A DNA stretch of 37,629 nucleotides from Merdimonas faecis. Its GTDB lineage: Bacteria > Bacillota > Clostridia > Lachnospirales > Lachnospiraceae. A program made the position numbers and the translations under genes. The stretch lies in assembly GCF_001754075.1 (NCBI RefSeq), contig NZ_MIEH01000040.1, forward strand, positions 1 through 37,629, read 5' to 3'. Below the pieces are notes generated by a model. That model made no database searches and was not told the origin of the DNA. It saw only the letters and a list, made by a program, of their open reading frames with translations. This document shows, piece after piece, positions 6,935 to 16,765 of this stretch (position 1 is its first letter; the number at the start of each line of letters is the position of its first letter).

Positions 6935-7570
6935 ATGATAAATTATACACCTAGATTATTCATTGTTGTTGGAAGCCCCGCTTCAGGTAAGGATGAATTG
7001 ATAAAGGCGGTAAATACTTTAGGAAATCTTCATGCAAGAATTGTACCAAAGCATACGGATAGAAATGCCCGATGGGATGATGACAATGAAATGATATGTA
7101 AAAAAATATTTAATTCAAGAGGTGAGTTGGTAGATAATTCTGATTACGATTTGGAAAATTGTGATATTACTTATCTTAACTATGGGACAAATTACGGGAT
7201 TAAAACTAGTGATATCTGGAACGGATTTCAGGCAGGTATTCACCAAGTGTTGGTTGTTAGTAATGTTAAAGCATTGAATGAATTGAAAACAATTTTTGGT
7301 AAACTGGCCGTGTTTTTATATGTTTATTCTAGTATCACGAAGGATGAATATATGAAGAAAGAACAAATGAAAATGGCCCCAAAAAACATGTTGGATTCAG
7401 AGGGAGGCATTGAATATCTTAAAAGAAGAGAAGAAAATTTTGACATGGCATGGAATTTATATGAAAGGAATTTTAATTTGTTTGATCATGTATTTATTTA
7501 TGCAAATAAAGAAGAAGATTTATTTGATCAGATTTTTCGCTTATTTAGATACTATGAAAATAGAGTGTAA
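6935..7570 (+). CDS. Guanylate-kinase-like P-loop protein 2
   Basis: The 211-aa protein is a diverged paralogue of the preceding one: GSPASGKDE at 13-21 (Walker A with aspartate in place of the usual serine/threonine after GK), PKHTDRNAR (38-46) in place of PKYTTRAFR, and YLNYGTNYGIKTSDIWNGFQ (80-99) aligned with the same block in its neighbour. Both end with a helical segment containing NLFDH or HLFDK. The altered P-loop and NMP motif suggest a different substrate or a non-catalytic partner of protein 1. ATG 6935 has GAGGTG at 6922-6927. It is the last gene of the cassette; a weak stem-loop without a T-run (7608-7626) follows. Function is unknown beyond the fold. Confidence 0.7.
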   Translation: MINYTPRLFIVVGSPASGKDELIKAVNTLGNLHARIVPKHTDRNARWDDDNEMICKKIFNSRGELVDNSDYDLENCDITYLNYGTNYGIKTSDIWNGFQAGIHQVLVVSNVKALNELKTIFGKLAVFLYVYSSITKDEYMKKEQMKMAPKNMLDSEGGIEYLKRREENFDMAWNLYERNFNLFDHVFIYANKEEDLFDQIFRLFRYYENRV

Positions 7571-7607
7571 AAGAATTAATAAGAACAAAAAATCAATTTG
7601 TCAAGTA

Positions 7608-7626
7608 TGCGATTGAAAAAATCGCA
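7608..7626 (+). terminator. Short stem-loop after the cassette
   Basis: Seven perfect base pairs (7608-7614 with 7620-7626) enclose a GAAAA loop. There is no T-run, so it is at best a weak terminator or an RNA-stabilising hairpin between the cargo cassette and xis. Confidence 0.35.
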
Positions 7627-7633
7627 CATTGGA

Positions 7634-7707
7634 CGATAAGAGGGCTGTGCGTTATTTTATAGGCGTACAGTCCTTTTATCGCTTTAATCAGCGATAAAAG
7701 GGAGGTG
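7634..7707 (+). promoter_or_regulatory. Two mutually exclusive hairpins in the excisionase leader
   Basis: Hairpin A pairs 7634-7651 with 7664-7681 over 18 bp without a mismatch (G-T pairs included). Hairpin B pairs 7672-7683 with 7690-7701 over 12 perfect Watson-Crick pairs. They share bases 7672-7681, so only one can form. Hairpin B ends on the first two G residues of the GGGAGGTG Shine-Dalgarno (7700-7707) of the excisionase gene, so B should reduce and A should permit translation. This arrangement looks like an RNA switch for excision; regulation is inferred. Confidence 0.6.
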
Positions 7708-7712
7708 CGGTC

Positions 7713-7910
7713 ATGACAGATTCCATTGATATATCAAAGAAGGTATATGAGGCGGATGACATCCAGAAACTGCTTGGACTTGGTAGGACAAAAACCTATG
7801 AATTTCTGGATGAGGTTTTTCAAAAGCAGGAGCCGTTCCGTGTCATCAAGATTGGAAAGGTATACAAAATTCCCTGTCTCCCATTTGAAAGGTGGCTGTA
7901 CGGGGAATAG
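7713..7910 (+). CDS. xis: Excisionase (helix-turn-helix)
   Basis: This 65-aa protein has the MerR/excisionase-type winged helix: YEADDIQKLLGLGRTKTYEF at about 12-31, then a basic strand FRVIKIGKVYKIP and a final FERWLYGE. Such proteins bind DNA next to the integrase sites and tip recombination towards excision of the element. The gene is directly upstream of the integrases, as in Tn916-type elements, with GGGAGGTG before the ATG. Its leader carries the hairpin pair described above. Confidence 0.88.
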   Translation: MTDSIDISKKVYEADDIQKLLGLGRTKTYEFLDEVFQKQEPFRVIKIGKVYKIPCLPFERWLYGE

Positions 7911-7932
7911 GAAAAGCAAGGTGTGAAAATCA

Positions 7933-9159
7933 ATGAAACAGAACAATCAGTTGACAAAAGCGGAAAATAAGGAAGTACAGGAAGAAAAAAGGGTTGTCTT
8001 TTTTGAAGGAAACTCATGGTATCACAGGACGAAAGAGCTGATGGATGATCTGACCACCAAATACAGCAAAAAAGGTGGGTTTAAGACTCCGGAAGAGGCA
8101 GAAAAAAGCTACTGGGAATACGAGGAACGTTACCGGGAAAAACAGAGGGAATTTCAAGTTGCTTTTTTAAAGAGCAAAGAAGTTATGTTCGGAGAATACC
8201 TTCAGTATTGGTTTGAACACATTTATTCTCTGCGGATTGAGACAACGACTAGAATGTTGGGATCATATACTCTGTACGAATTGATCCTGCCCAGTATGGA
8301 AACCGATGTAAAACTGAGATTTGTAACAGTAGAGTATCTGGATAAATTACTGGAGCAGGTATCAAAAATCTGTTCTTCGGCAGGTAATAAAGGAAGAGAA
8401 TTGTTGAGTCTGGCATTTAAAGACGCTTTGTTTGACGGATTTATCAATTATAATCCGGTTCCGGAGACAAAGCCTTATCCGAGGACAAAACCAAAGATCA
8501 GAATATTCAGTAAAGCAAAACTGAAAGTATTCCTGCACGCGGCCAGTAAGAACCCGTGGTATCTGGAAATTTTACTGGGATTGTTCTGCGGTCTGAGAAA
8601 AGGAGAAATCCTTGGACTCAAATTCAGCGATTTTGATTTTGAAAAACAGACCGTCAGGATCAGCCGCCAGTTAGTGGCAAATCCAAAAGTAAAAGAAGGG
8701 TTTGAAATAGAAGAATATACGGTTATTGAGCGTGATCCTAAAACAGAGAACAGTTTCCGGATACTGAAAGTTCCAAAGGCGATCATGAAAGAAGTGGAAC
8801 GCCGGTTACATTATGTGGAAATGAGAAAGGAATGGTATGCCGGAAATTATGAAGATCATGGATACGTCAGTTGCCGGGAGGATGGAAAGCCGAGAGGGTT
8901 AAGCTCCATGAACCAGGCATTGACAAAACTCTGTGAGAGAAATGGCCTTCCGGTTATCACTGTTCATGGTCTGCGCCATATGTTTGCGACGATATTGATT
9001 GAGCGAGGGGTTCCTTTGGTAAAGATCTCCGGATTGCTGGGGCACAATTCGATTCATACCACCTATGAATACTACTGTGAGGTTATGGATGAGAAAGATA
9101 AGATCATTGCATTTATGAATGACACTTTTGTTCCAGAGCGGACAGGAACGGAGGGATAG
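7933..9159 (+). CDS. int: Tyrosine recombinase (integrase) 1
   Basis: This 408-aa tyrosine recombinase has a core-binding region at about 85-180 and a catalytic domain at about 190-390. Visible active-site residues are R222 in CGLRKGEILGL, H345 and R348 in HGLRHMF, H371 in LLGHNSIHTTYEYY, and the nucleophile among Y378-Y381. It should cut and join the element ends at the chromosomal target. It starts 22 bp after xis with AAGGTGTG as ribosome site, and the second integrase starts 3 bp after its stop, so both are probably translated from one transcript. Confidence 0.9.
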   Translation: MKQNNQLTKAENKEVQEEKRVVFFEGNSWYHRTKELMDDLTTKYSKKGGFKTPEEAEKSYWEYEERYREKQREFQVAFLKSKEVMFGEYLQYWFEHIYSLRIETTTRMLGSYTLYELILPSMETDVKLRFVTVEYLDKLLEQVSKICSSAGNKGRELLSLAFKDALFDGFINYNPVPETKPYPRTKPKIRIFSKAKLKVFLHAASKNPWYLEILLGLFCGLRKGEILGLKFSDFDFEKQTVRISRQLVANPKVKEGFEIEEYTVIERDPKTENSFRILKVPKAIMKEVERRLHYVEMRKEWYAGNYEDHGYVSCREDGKPRGLSSMNQALTKLCERNGLPVITVHGLRHMFATILIERGVPLVKISGLLGHNSIHTTYEYYCEVMDEKDKIIAFMNDTFVPERTGTEG

Positions 9160-9162
9160 TCG

Positions 9163-10452
9163 ATGAAGAAATTTGATTTTAAGAAGTATGTGGAATTTAA
9201 AGTGTATTCTGTTACGACCATAAAGAAAGGCTATGGGTTCCGAGTCCTATTGAAATTTGCAGATGGTTCAGATACTACCCAGCAGCACGCTGGATTCAGC
9301 AGTAAGAGAGAGGCAAATGCCCAAAGAGATGAAATCATCGGGCAGCTTCATGCGGGAACTTATATTGTATACGGAAAGATTAAAGTGGCGGATTTCATGG
9401 AGTTCTGGCTGGAAGAAATCATGCGTCCCCGGATAGCAGATAACAGTTATAACGGTTATAAAAATGTGGTTTACAACTATGTGATACCGCAACTGGGAAA
9501 AATGTATATGGCAACTCTGAATCAGGGATATATCAGAAAACTATATAATACCATTGCGGCAAAACATGAATCTATCGCACGACTGGCGAAAACAGTCATG
9601 AATACAGCACTGGCTTATGCGAAATCGAAGAATGTAATAGCGGTAAATCCAGCGGAGAGCGTTCCTCTGCCAAAGAAGATAAAGAAAAAACCATACCGTG
9701 AGTTAAAGATAGATGTAAGCAAGACGCTGACGCTCCCGCAGGTATTTCAGTTGGTAGAGGCAAGCAAAGCGACGCCGATCCATATGCAGATCTTATTTGC
9801 AGTTCTGATGGGCCTGCGGCGTGGAGAGATCAATGGGTTGAAATACAGTGATGTAGACTATATCAACCGCACATTGAAAATACAGAGGCAGTTGGGGAAA
9901 AAACCAAATTCCAAAGCAGAAGATGTACCGCCTAAAATGCTGACAAAACAGGAGATCAAGCCAAAAACTCCGTCCAGTATAAGGGAGATCCCTATTCCAG
10001 ACTATGTGTTTGAGGCAATTCTGGAACAGCGCCGGATTTATGAGAAGAATCGCAGGCGAAGGAGTAAAGAGTTCCGTGACTGGGATTACATTTGCTGTTC
10101 CACTTATGGAAATCCAAGAAGTAAAAGCTATCATCAGAAATATTATAAAGAACTGCTTGCTTCTTTAGGACTTCCAGATATTCATTTCCATCAGTTGAGA
10201 AATACATATACGACCATTCTTTTGAAACATGACTTTAATATCAAAGGAATATCGCATATGTTAGGGCATTCAAAAGAGATTATATCAGCAGACGTCTATG
10301 GGGATACTGCTGAAATCATTGAAGATTGCTTATATGCTATTGAACCATTTATGGAAGAAGTCCTTCCGGAAAGCCGGGAAGAGAAATACTATGATTACTC
10401 CGATCTGAAGGAAATAGACGAGGCAGCCGAGGAATATTTAATGGCAGCATGA
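9163..10452 (+). CDS. int: Tyrosine recombinase (integrase) 2
   Basis: The 429-aa protein has an N-terminal AP2-like arm-binding region (about 18-60: KGYGFRVLLKFADGSD and SSKREANAQRDEI), a core-binding domain (about 73-165) and a catalytic domain with R219 in MGLRRGEI, H343 and R346 in FHQLRNTY, H369 in MLGHS and Y379 in ADVYG. In the second box the residue after R346 is N, where many relatives have H. It lies 3 bp after integrase 1. Elements with two adjacent, unlike tyrosine recombinases may need both for integration, or one may be a captured spare. The C-terminal tail (about 395-429) is acidic and tyrosine-rich. Confidence 0.88.
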   Translation: MKKFDFKKYVEFKVYSVTTIKKGYGFRVLLKFADGSDTTQQHAGFSSKREANAQRDEIIGQLHAGTYIVYGKIKVADFMEFWLEEIMRPRIADNSYNGYKNVVYNYVIPQLGKMYMATLNQGYIRKLYNTIAAKHESIARLAKTVMNTALAYAKSKNVIAVNPAESVPLPKKIKKKPYRELKIDVSKTLTLPQVFQLVEASKATPIHMQILFAVLMGLRRGEINGLKYSDVDYINRTLKIQRQLGKKPNSKAEDVPPKMLTKQEIKPKTPSSIREIPIPDYVFEAILEQRRIYEKNRRRRSKEFRDWDYICCSTYGNPRSKSYHQKYYKELLASLGLPDIHFHQLRNTYTTILLKHDFNIKGISHMLGHSKEIISADVYGDTAEIIEDCLYAIEPFMEEVLPESREEKYYDYSDLKEIDEAAEEYLMAA

Positions 10453-10480
10453 CAACAATGTAAGGAAGAAACCATAAAAA

Positions 10481-10517
10481 AGTACAGATGTACACCCGAA
10501 CATTTGTACTTTTTTTG
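10481..10517 (+). terminator. Rho-independent terminator after the integrases
   Basis: An 11-bp stem (10481-10491 with 10500-10510) with an 8-nt loop is followed by a run of eight T residues (10510-10517). It ends the xis-int transcript and insulates uvrB. Confidence 0.88.
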
Positions 10518-10549
10518 CTTTTCGACCTATATACTTTTATCATTATCTT

Positions 10550-10558
10550 TGCTATAAT
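10550..10558 (+). promoter_or_regulatory. Extended -10 promoter upstream of uvrB
   Basis: TGCTATAAT fits the TGnTATAAT extended -10 consensus. A good -35 is not evident (TATACT at the expected distance). It would give a leader of about 210 nt before uvrB containing the nested inverted repeats. Confidence 0.45.
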
Positions 10559-10778
10559 GTCCGAAAGGGCAGAGACAGGCATATACAAAACTGACTGTCA
10601 TGCCAGTTAATGCTATCTTGTGTTATTTAGTCCTCGAAAAAGTGTTTTGTGACTTTTGCCTTTCTGGATTCGTAATGGAGTCCTATAAGGCTATTATTTT
10701 GACATTTTCGTTACGAATGAATTTTTTGAGGGTGGCTGATATTGAACGTATCAAAAGTCACAAAGGAGAGATTTTGCT

Positions 10779-12758
<1,980 letters not shown>

Positions 12759-12810
12759 AAAATTGCCGAAATGATGTATACAGACAGATAACAGGGGAAG
12801 GATAATAAGA

Positions 12811-15651
12811 ATGAAAGAAACGAATCGCAAGCATTTCATAAAAATCAGAGGGGCCAATGAGCACAATCTGAAAAATATCAGCCTGGATATTCCAAGAGAA
12901 GAGTTGGTGGTTCTGACAGGACTTTCCGGATCGGGGAAATCCTCATTGGCTTTTGATACGATCTATGCGGAGGGGCAGAGACGCTATATGGAGTCTTTGT
13001 CCTCTTATGCCAGACAGTTCCTGGGACAGATGGAAAAGCCGGACGTGGAAAGCATCGAAGGGCTTCCTCCGGCTATTTCCATCGATCAGAAATCCACAAA
13101 CAGGAACCCCAGATCTACGGTCGGGACAGTGACGGAAATTTATGACTATTTCCGTCTTTTGTATGCCAGAGTGGGAATCCCCCACTGCCCCAAATGTGGC
13201 AAAGAGATCAAAAAGCAGACCGTAGATCAGATGGTGGATCAGATCATGGAACTGCCGGAACGGACCAAGATCCAGCTGTTGGCTCCGGTGGTGAGAGGCC
13301 GGAAAGGAACTCATGCAAAACTGCTGGAACGGGCAAAGCGAAGCGGATATGTCAGGGTACGGGTAGACGGTAACCTGTACGAGCTGACGGAAGAAATTGT
13401 GCTGGATAAAAATATCAAGCATAATATTGAGATCATCGTGGACCGCCTGGTGGTAAAAGAAGGGATCGAGCAGAGACTGACAGATTCTATCGAAACGGTA
13501 CTGGGACTGGCAGAAGGCCTTCTGACCGTGGACGTGATCGGCGGGGAGCCTATTCAGTTCAGCCAGAGCTTTTCCTGTCCGGACTGCGGGATCAGCATCG
13601 AGGAGATCGAACCGAGAAGCTTTTCTTTTAATAATCCGTTTGGAGCCTGCCCTGAGTGTTTCGGACTTGGCTACAAGATGGAATTTGATATCGACCTGAT
13701 CATCCCGGACAAGACCTTAAGCATCAGCGAAGGGGCTATCGCTGTGATGGGCTGGCAGTCCTGTACAGATCCCAAAAGCTTTACCTACGCGATCCTGGAT
13801 GCACTGAGCAAGGAGTATCAGTTTTCTCTGGATACGCCTTTCGGGAAATATCCTAAGAAGATACAGAATATTTTGATTAATGGAACAAACGGAAAAGAAG
13901 TGAAGGTGCATTATCGGGGCCAGAGAGGAGAGGGCGTCTATGATGTAGCCTTCGAAGGACTGATCAAGAACGTGGAAAGGCGCTACAGGGAGACCTCATC
14001 CGAGACGGTAAAGGCAGAATATGAAGAATTTATGCAGATCACGCCTTGTCATGAGTGCGGCGGCCAGCGTCTGAAGCCGGGAGCGCTGGCGGTAACGGTA
14101 GGCGGCAAAAATATTGCTGAGGTGACGGCTCTGTCTATTGAGAGGCTGCAGAAATTTCTGGACAAGCTGAAGCTGAATAAACACCAGATGATGATCGGCG
14201 GCCAGATTTTAAAGGAGATCAAAGCCAGAATACAGTTCCTGATGGATGTGGGGCTGGACTATCTGACGCTTGCCCGGGCTACCGGCAGCCTTTCCGGGGG
14301 AGAGGCACAGAGGATCCGGCTGGCCACGCAGATCGGATCCGGCCTGGTGGGCGTAGCCTATATCCTGGATGAGCCCAGTATTGGTCTTCACCAGAGGGAT
14401 AATGACAAGCTGCTGGGCACCTTAAAGCATCTGCGAGATCTGGGCAACTCCGTGATCGTGGTAGAGCATGATGAAGATACCATGCGCGAGGCGGACCATA
14501 TCGTGGATATCGGGCCGGGAGCCGGCGAGCATGGCGGAGAAGTGGTGGCGGAAGGCACCGCAGAAGAAATTATGGCGAATAAAAACTCCATAACCGGAGC
14601 ATACCTAAGTGGGAGGATCAAAATTCCTGTGCCGGAACACCGGGCAAAGCCTTCCGGGTGGCTGAAGGTGACCGGGGCCAGAGAAAATAATCTAAAGAAT
14701 ATTGATGTAAAATTCCCGCTGGGTGTGATGACCTGCGTGACCGGGGTCTCCGGTTCGGGAAAAAGTTCCCTGGTCAATGAGATCCTCTATAAACGTCTGG
14801 CGAGGGATTTAAACCGTGCCAGGACCATACCAGGAAAACACAAGGACATCAAAGGGATCGAGAAACTGGACAAGGTGATCAATATTGACCAGTCGCCGAT
14901 CGGCAGGACGCCAAGGTCCAACCCGGCCACATATACGGGAGTGTTTGACCTGATCCGGGAATTGTTCGCAGCTACGCCGGATGCAAAGGCAAGGGGATAT
15001 CAGAAGGGACGTTTCAGTTTTAATGTGAAAGGCGGCCGGTGCGAGGCCTGCAGCGGTGATGGAATCCTGAAGATTGAGATGCATTTTCTTCCGGATGTGT
15101 ATGTACCCTGTGAGGTCTGCAAGGGAAAGCGGTACAACCGGGAGACGCTGGAGGTCAAATATAAGGGGAAAAGTATTTATGATGTGCTGAATATGACGGT
15201 GGAAGAGGCTCTTCATTTCTTCGAACATGTACCCAGTATCCGAAGGAAGATGGAGACCTTGTATGATGTGGGACTTTCTTATATCCGGCTGGGACAGCCG
15301 TCCACCACGCTCTCCGGAGGAGAGGCGCAGAGGATCAAGCTGGCGGCGGAATTAAGCAAAAGGAGCACTGGAAAGACCATCTATATCCTGGATGAGCCGA
15401 CCACGGGGCTTCATTTTGCAGATGTGCATAAGCTGACGGAGATCCTGCACCGGCTTTCCTCCGATGGCAATACGGTGATCGTGATCGAGCACAACCTGGA
15501 TGTGATCAAGACGGCAGACTATATCATCGACATCGGTCCGGAAGGCGGAGAACGGGGCGGAACAGTGATCGCCCAGGGGACGCCGGAGGAAGTAGCGAAA
15601 AATCCGGTGTCTTATACAGGGCGATATATTGACATGGTCCTGAAAAAATAG
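12811..15651 (+). CDS. uvrA: UvrABC excision repair protein UvrA
   Basis: The 946-aa length is typical for UvrA, the dimeric ABC-type ATPase that recognises DNA damage. It has two nucleotide-binding modules: Walker [21 protein letters not shown] near residue 37 and [19 protein letters not shown] near 650, each with an LSGGEAQRI(R/K)LA signature. Zinc-finger cysteines are visible in [15 protein letters not shown] and CEACSGDG...[10 protein letters not shown]. The ATG has GGGGAAGG about 10 bp upstream. It forms an operon with uvrB. Confidence 0.98.
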   Translation: MKETNRKHFIKIRGANEHNLKNISLDIPREELVVLTGLSGSGKSSLAFDTIYAEGQRRYMESLSSYARQFLGQMEKPDVESIEGLPPAISIDQKSTNRNPRSTVGTVTEIYDYFRLLYARVGIPHCPKCGKEIKKQTVDQMVDQIMELPERTKIQLLAPVVRGRKGTHAKLLERAKRSGYVRVRVDGNLYELTEEIVLDKNIKHNIEIIVDRLVVKEGIEQRLTDSIETVLGLAEGLLTVDVIGGEPIQFSQSFSCPDCGISIEEIEPRSFSFNNPFGACPECFGLGYKMEFDIDLIIPDKTLSISEGAIAVMGWQSCTDPKSFTYAILDALSKEYQFSLDTPFGKYPKKIQNILINGTNGKEVKVHYRGQRGEGVYDVAFEGLIKNVERRYRETSSETVKAEYEEFMQITPCHECGGQRLKPGALAVTVGGKNIAEVTALSIERLQKFLDKLKLNKHQMMIGGQILKEIKARIQFLMDVGLDYLTLARATGSLSGGEAQRIRLATQIGSGLVGVAYILDEPSIGLHQRDNDKLLGTLKHLRDLGNSVIVVEHDEDTMREADHIVDIGPGAGEHGGEVVAEGTAEEIMANKNSITGAYLSGRIKIPVPEHRAKPSGWLKVTGARENNLKNIDVKFPLGVMTCVTGVSGSGKSSLVNEILYKRLARDLNRARTIPGKHKDIKGIEKLDKVINIDQSPIGRTPRSNPATYTGVFDLIRELFAATPDAKARGYQKGRFSFNVKGGRCEACSGDGILKIEMHFLPDVYVPCEVCKGKRYNRETLEVKYKGKSIYDVLNMTVEEALHFFEHVPSIRRKMETLYDVGLSYIRLGQPSTTLSGGEAQRIKLAAELSKRSTGKTIYILDEPTTGLHFADVHKLTEILHRLSSDGNTVIVIEHNLDVIKTADYIIDIGPEGGERGGTVIAQGTPEEVAKNPVSYTGRYIDMVLKK

Positions 15652-15697
15652 TGTCGAAGTCCCCCGATGCTTTACAAAGAATTAAGGAAATAAGGAC

Positions 15698-15726
15698 TTT
15701 CCATTTTCCGGAAATTTGATTATAAT
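15698..15726 (+). promoter_or_regulatory. Promoter of the mreB-recD2-comFC group
   Basis: TTTCCA (15698-15703), a 17-bp spacer and TATAAT (15721-15726). It starts a new transcript after uvrA with a leader of roughly 40 nt. Confidence 0.6.
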
Positions 15727-15775
15727 GGTACATGCACAAAAGAGAGCAAGACAGCATGACGAAAGGGGAATAAGG

Positions 15776-16765
15776 ATGTCAGCAGATATCGGAATTGATC
15801 TGGGCACCGCCAGTGTCCTTGTCTATGTCAAGGGCAAAGGCGTGATCTTGAAGGAGCCTTCGGTGGTGGCGTTTGACAGGGATTCCAATGCCATTAAAGC
15901 CATCGGAGAAGAAGCGCGTCTGATGCTGGGGAGGACACCGGGAAATATCATCGCGGTGCGTCCGCTGCGCCAGGGCGTGATCTCAGATTATACAGTTACG
16001 GAAAAGATGATCAAGTACTTCGTGCAGAAGGCCTTGGGGAAACGTACATTTAAAAAGCCGCGCATCAGTATCTGTGTGCCAAGCGGCGTCACAGAGGTGG
16101 AGCGTAAGGCGGTAGAGGAAGCCACATATGCTGCCGGCGCCCGGGAGGTGAACCTGATCGAGGAACCCGTGGCGGCAGCCATCGGTGCGGGGATCGACAT
16201 CTCAAAACCCTGTGGAAATATGATCGTGGATATTGGCGGAGGAACATCGGATATTGCGGTGATCTCTCTTGGCGGTACAGTAGTCAACACATCCATCAAG
16301 CTGGCAGGAGATGACTTTGATGAGGCCATTGTCCGGTTTATGCGGAAAAAACACAATCTGCTGATCGGAGAACGGACAGCGGAGGATATCAAGATCAAGA
16401 TCGGGACAACCTATCCGCTGATCGAGGAAGAGTCTATGGAGGTGCGGGGAAGGAACCTGGTAACAGGTCTTCCAAAGACGGTAACAGTCACGTCATCGGA
16501 GACAGAAGAGGCCCTGCGGGAGACTACAGGTCAGATCGTGGAAGCAGTCATCAGTGTTCTGGAACGCACACCTCCGGAACTGTCCGCGGATATCCTGGAT
16601 CGGGGGATCATGCTGACCGGCGGAGGATCTATGCTCCGCGGGTTGGAAGAGCTGATCGAGGAGAAAACAGGAATCAATACCATGACAGCGGAAGAACCGA
16701 TGCAGGTGGTGGCTATCGGAACCGGACAGTTTGTAGAATTTGCAGGCGGGCGAAAAGATTACTAA
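15776..16765 (+). CDS. mreB: MreB-like actin, rod-shape determining
   Basis: From ATG 15776 the protein is 329 aa, normal for MreB/Mbl. It shows the actin ATPase motifs: DLGTASVLVY (phosphate 1, near the N-terminus), VDIGGGTSDIAV (phosphate 2, about 149-160) and LTGGGSMLRGL (adenosine motif, about 284-294), plus EEPVAAAIGAG. These proteins polymerise under the membrane and guide lateral cell-wall synthesis. The frame extends 20 codons upstream, but AAGGGG sits 7 bp before 15776 and homologues start MxxDIGIDLGT. No mreC/mreD is adjacent, so this is a stand-alone paralogue (MreB, Mbl or MreBH type). Its stop overlaps the recD2 start by one base. Confidence 0.93.
   Translation: MSADIGIDLGTASVLVYVKGKGVILKEPSVVAFDRDSNAIKAIGEEARLMLGRTPGNIIAVRPLRQGVISDYTVTEKMIKYFVQKALGKRTFKKPRISICVPSGVTEVERKAVEEATYAAGAREVNLIEEPVAAAIGAGIDISKPCGNMIVDIGGGTSDIAVISLGGTVVNTSIKLAGDDFDEAIVRFMRKKHNLLIGERTAEDIKIKIGTTYPLIEEESMEVRGRNLVTGLPKTVTVTSSETEEALRETTGQIVEAVISVLERTPPELSADILDRGIMLTGGGSMLRGLEELIEEKTGINTMTAEEPMQVVAIGTGQFVEFAGGRKDY

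Larger units (their letters stand above)
36..10517 (+). mobile_element. Right-hand part of a Tn1549/Tn916-like integrative conjugative element with cargo
   Basis: The order sigma-70 region-4 regulator, PemK/MazF-like protein, excisionase, tyrosine integrase is typical of the regulatory and recombination end of Firmicutes conjugative transposons. The element runs up to a rho-independent terminator 65 bp after the second integrase; core chromosome (uvrB) follows. The left edge is not defined: an IS66 end sits at 1-35, so the conjugation module is either beyond it or lost. The right edge lies somewhere between 10453 and 10778; I could not identify the att core. The genes between mazF and xis are clearly more AT-rich than the rest of the element, which marks them as separately acquired cargo. 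Confidence 0.75.
10453..10778. other. Junction between ICE and chromosome; uvrB upstream region
   Basis: It holds the integrase terminator, a probable extended -10 promoter (10550-10558) and nested inverted repeats. The outer pair is TTTGTGACTTTTG at 10646-10658 with its exact complement at 10752-10764. The inner pair is ATTCGTAA at 10668-10675 with TTACGAAT at 10711-10718, which overlaps an 11-bp palindrome TTCGTTACGAA at 10707-10717. The right attachment site of the element must lie in this stretch or at its edge. A 65-codon frame at 10600-10797 looks spurious because it overlaps uvrB and has no ribosome site. Confidence 0.5.

Noticed and set aside
10498-10511. CGAACATTTGTACT as an SOS (LexA) box for uvrB
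   Set aside because: The left half matches CGAAC, but the right half is GTACT rather than GTTCG, and the whole stretch is already explained as the 3' side of the integrase terminator, about 40 bp upstream of the probable -10.
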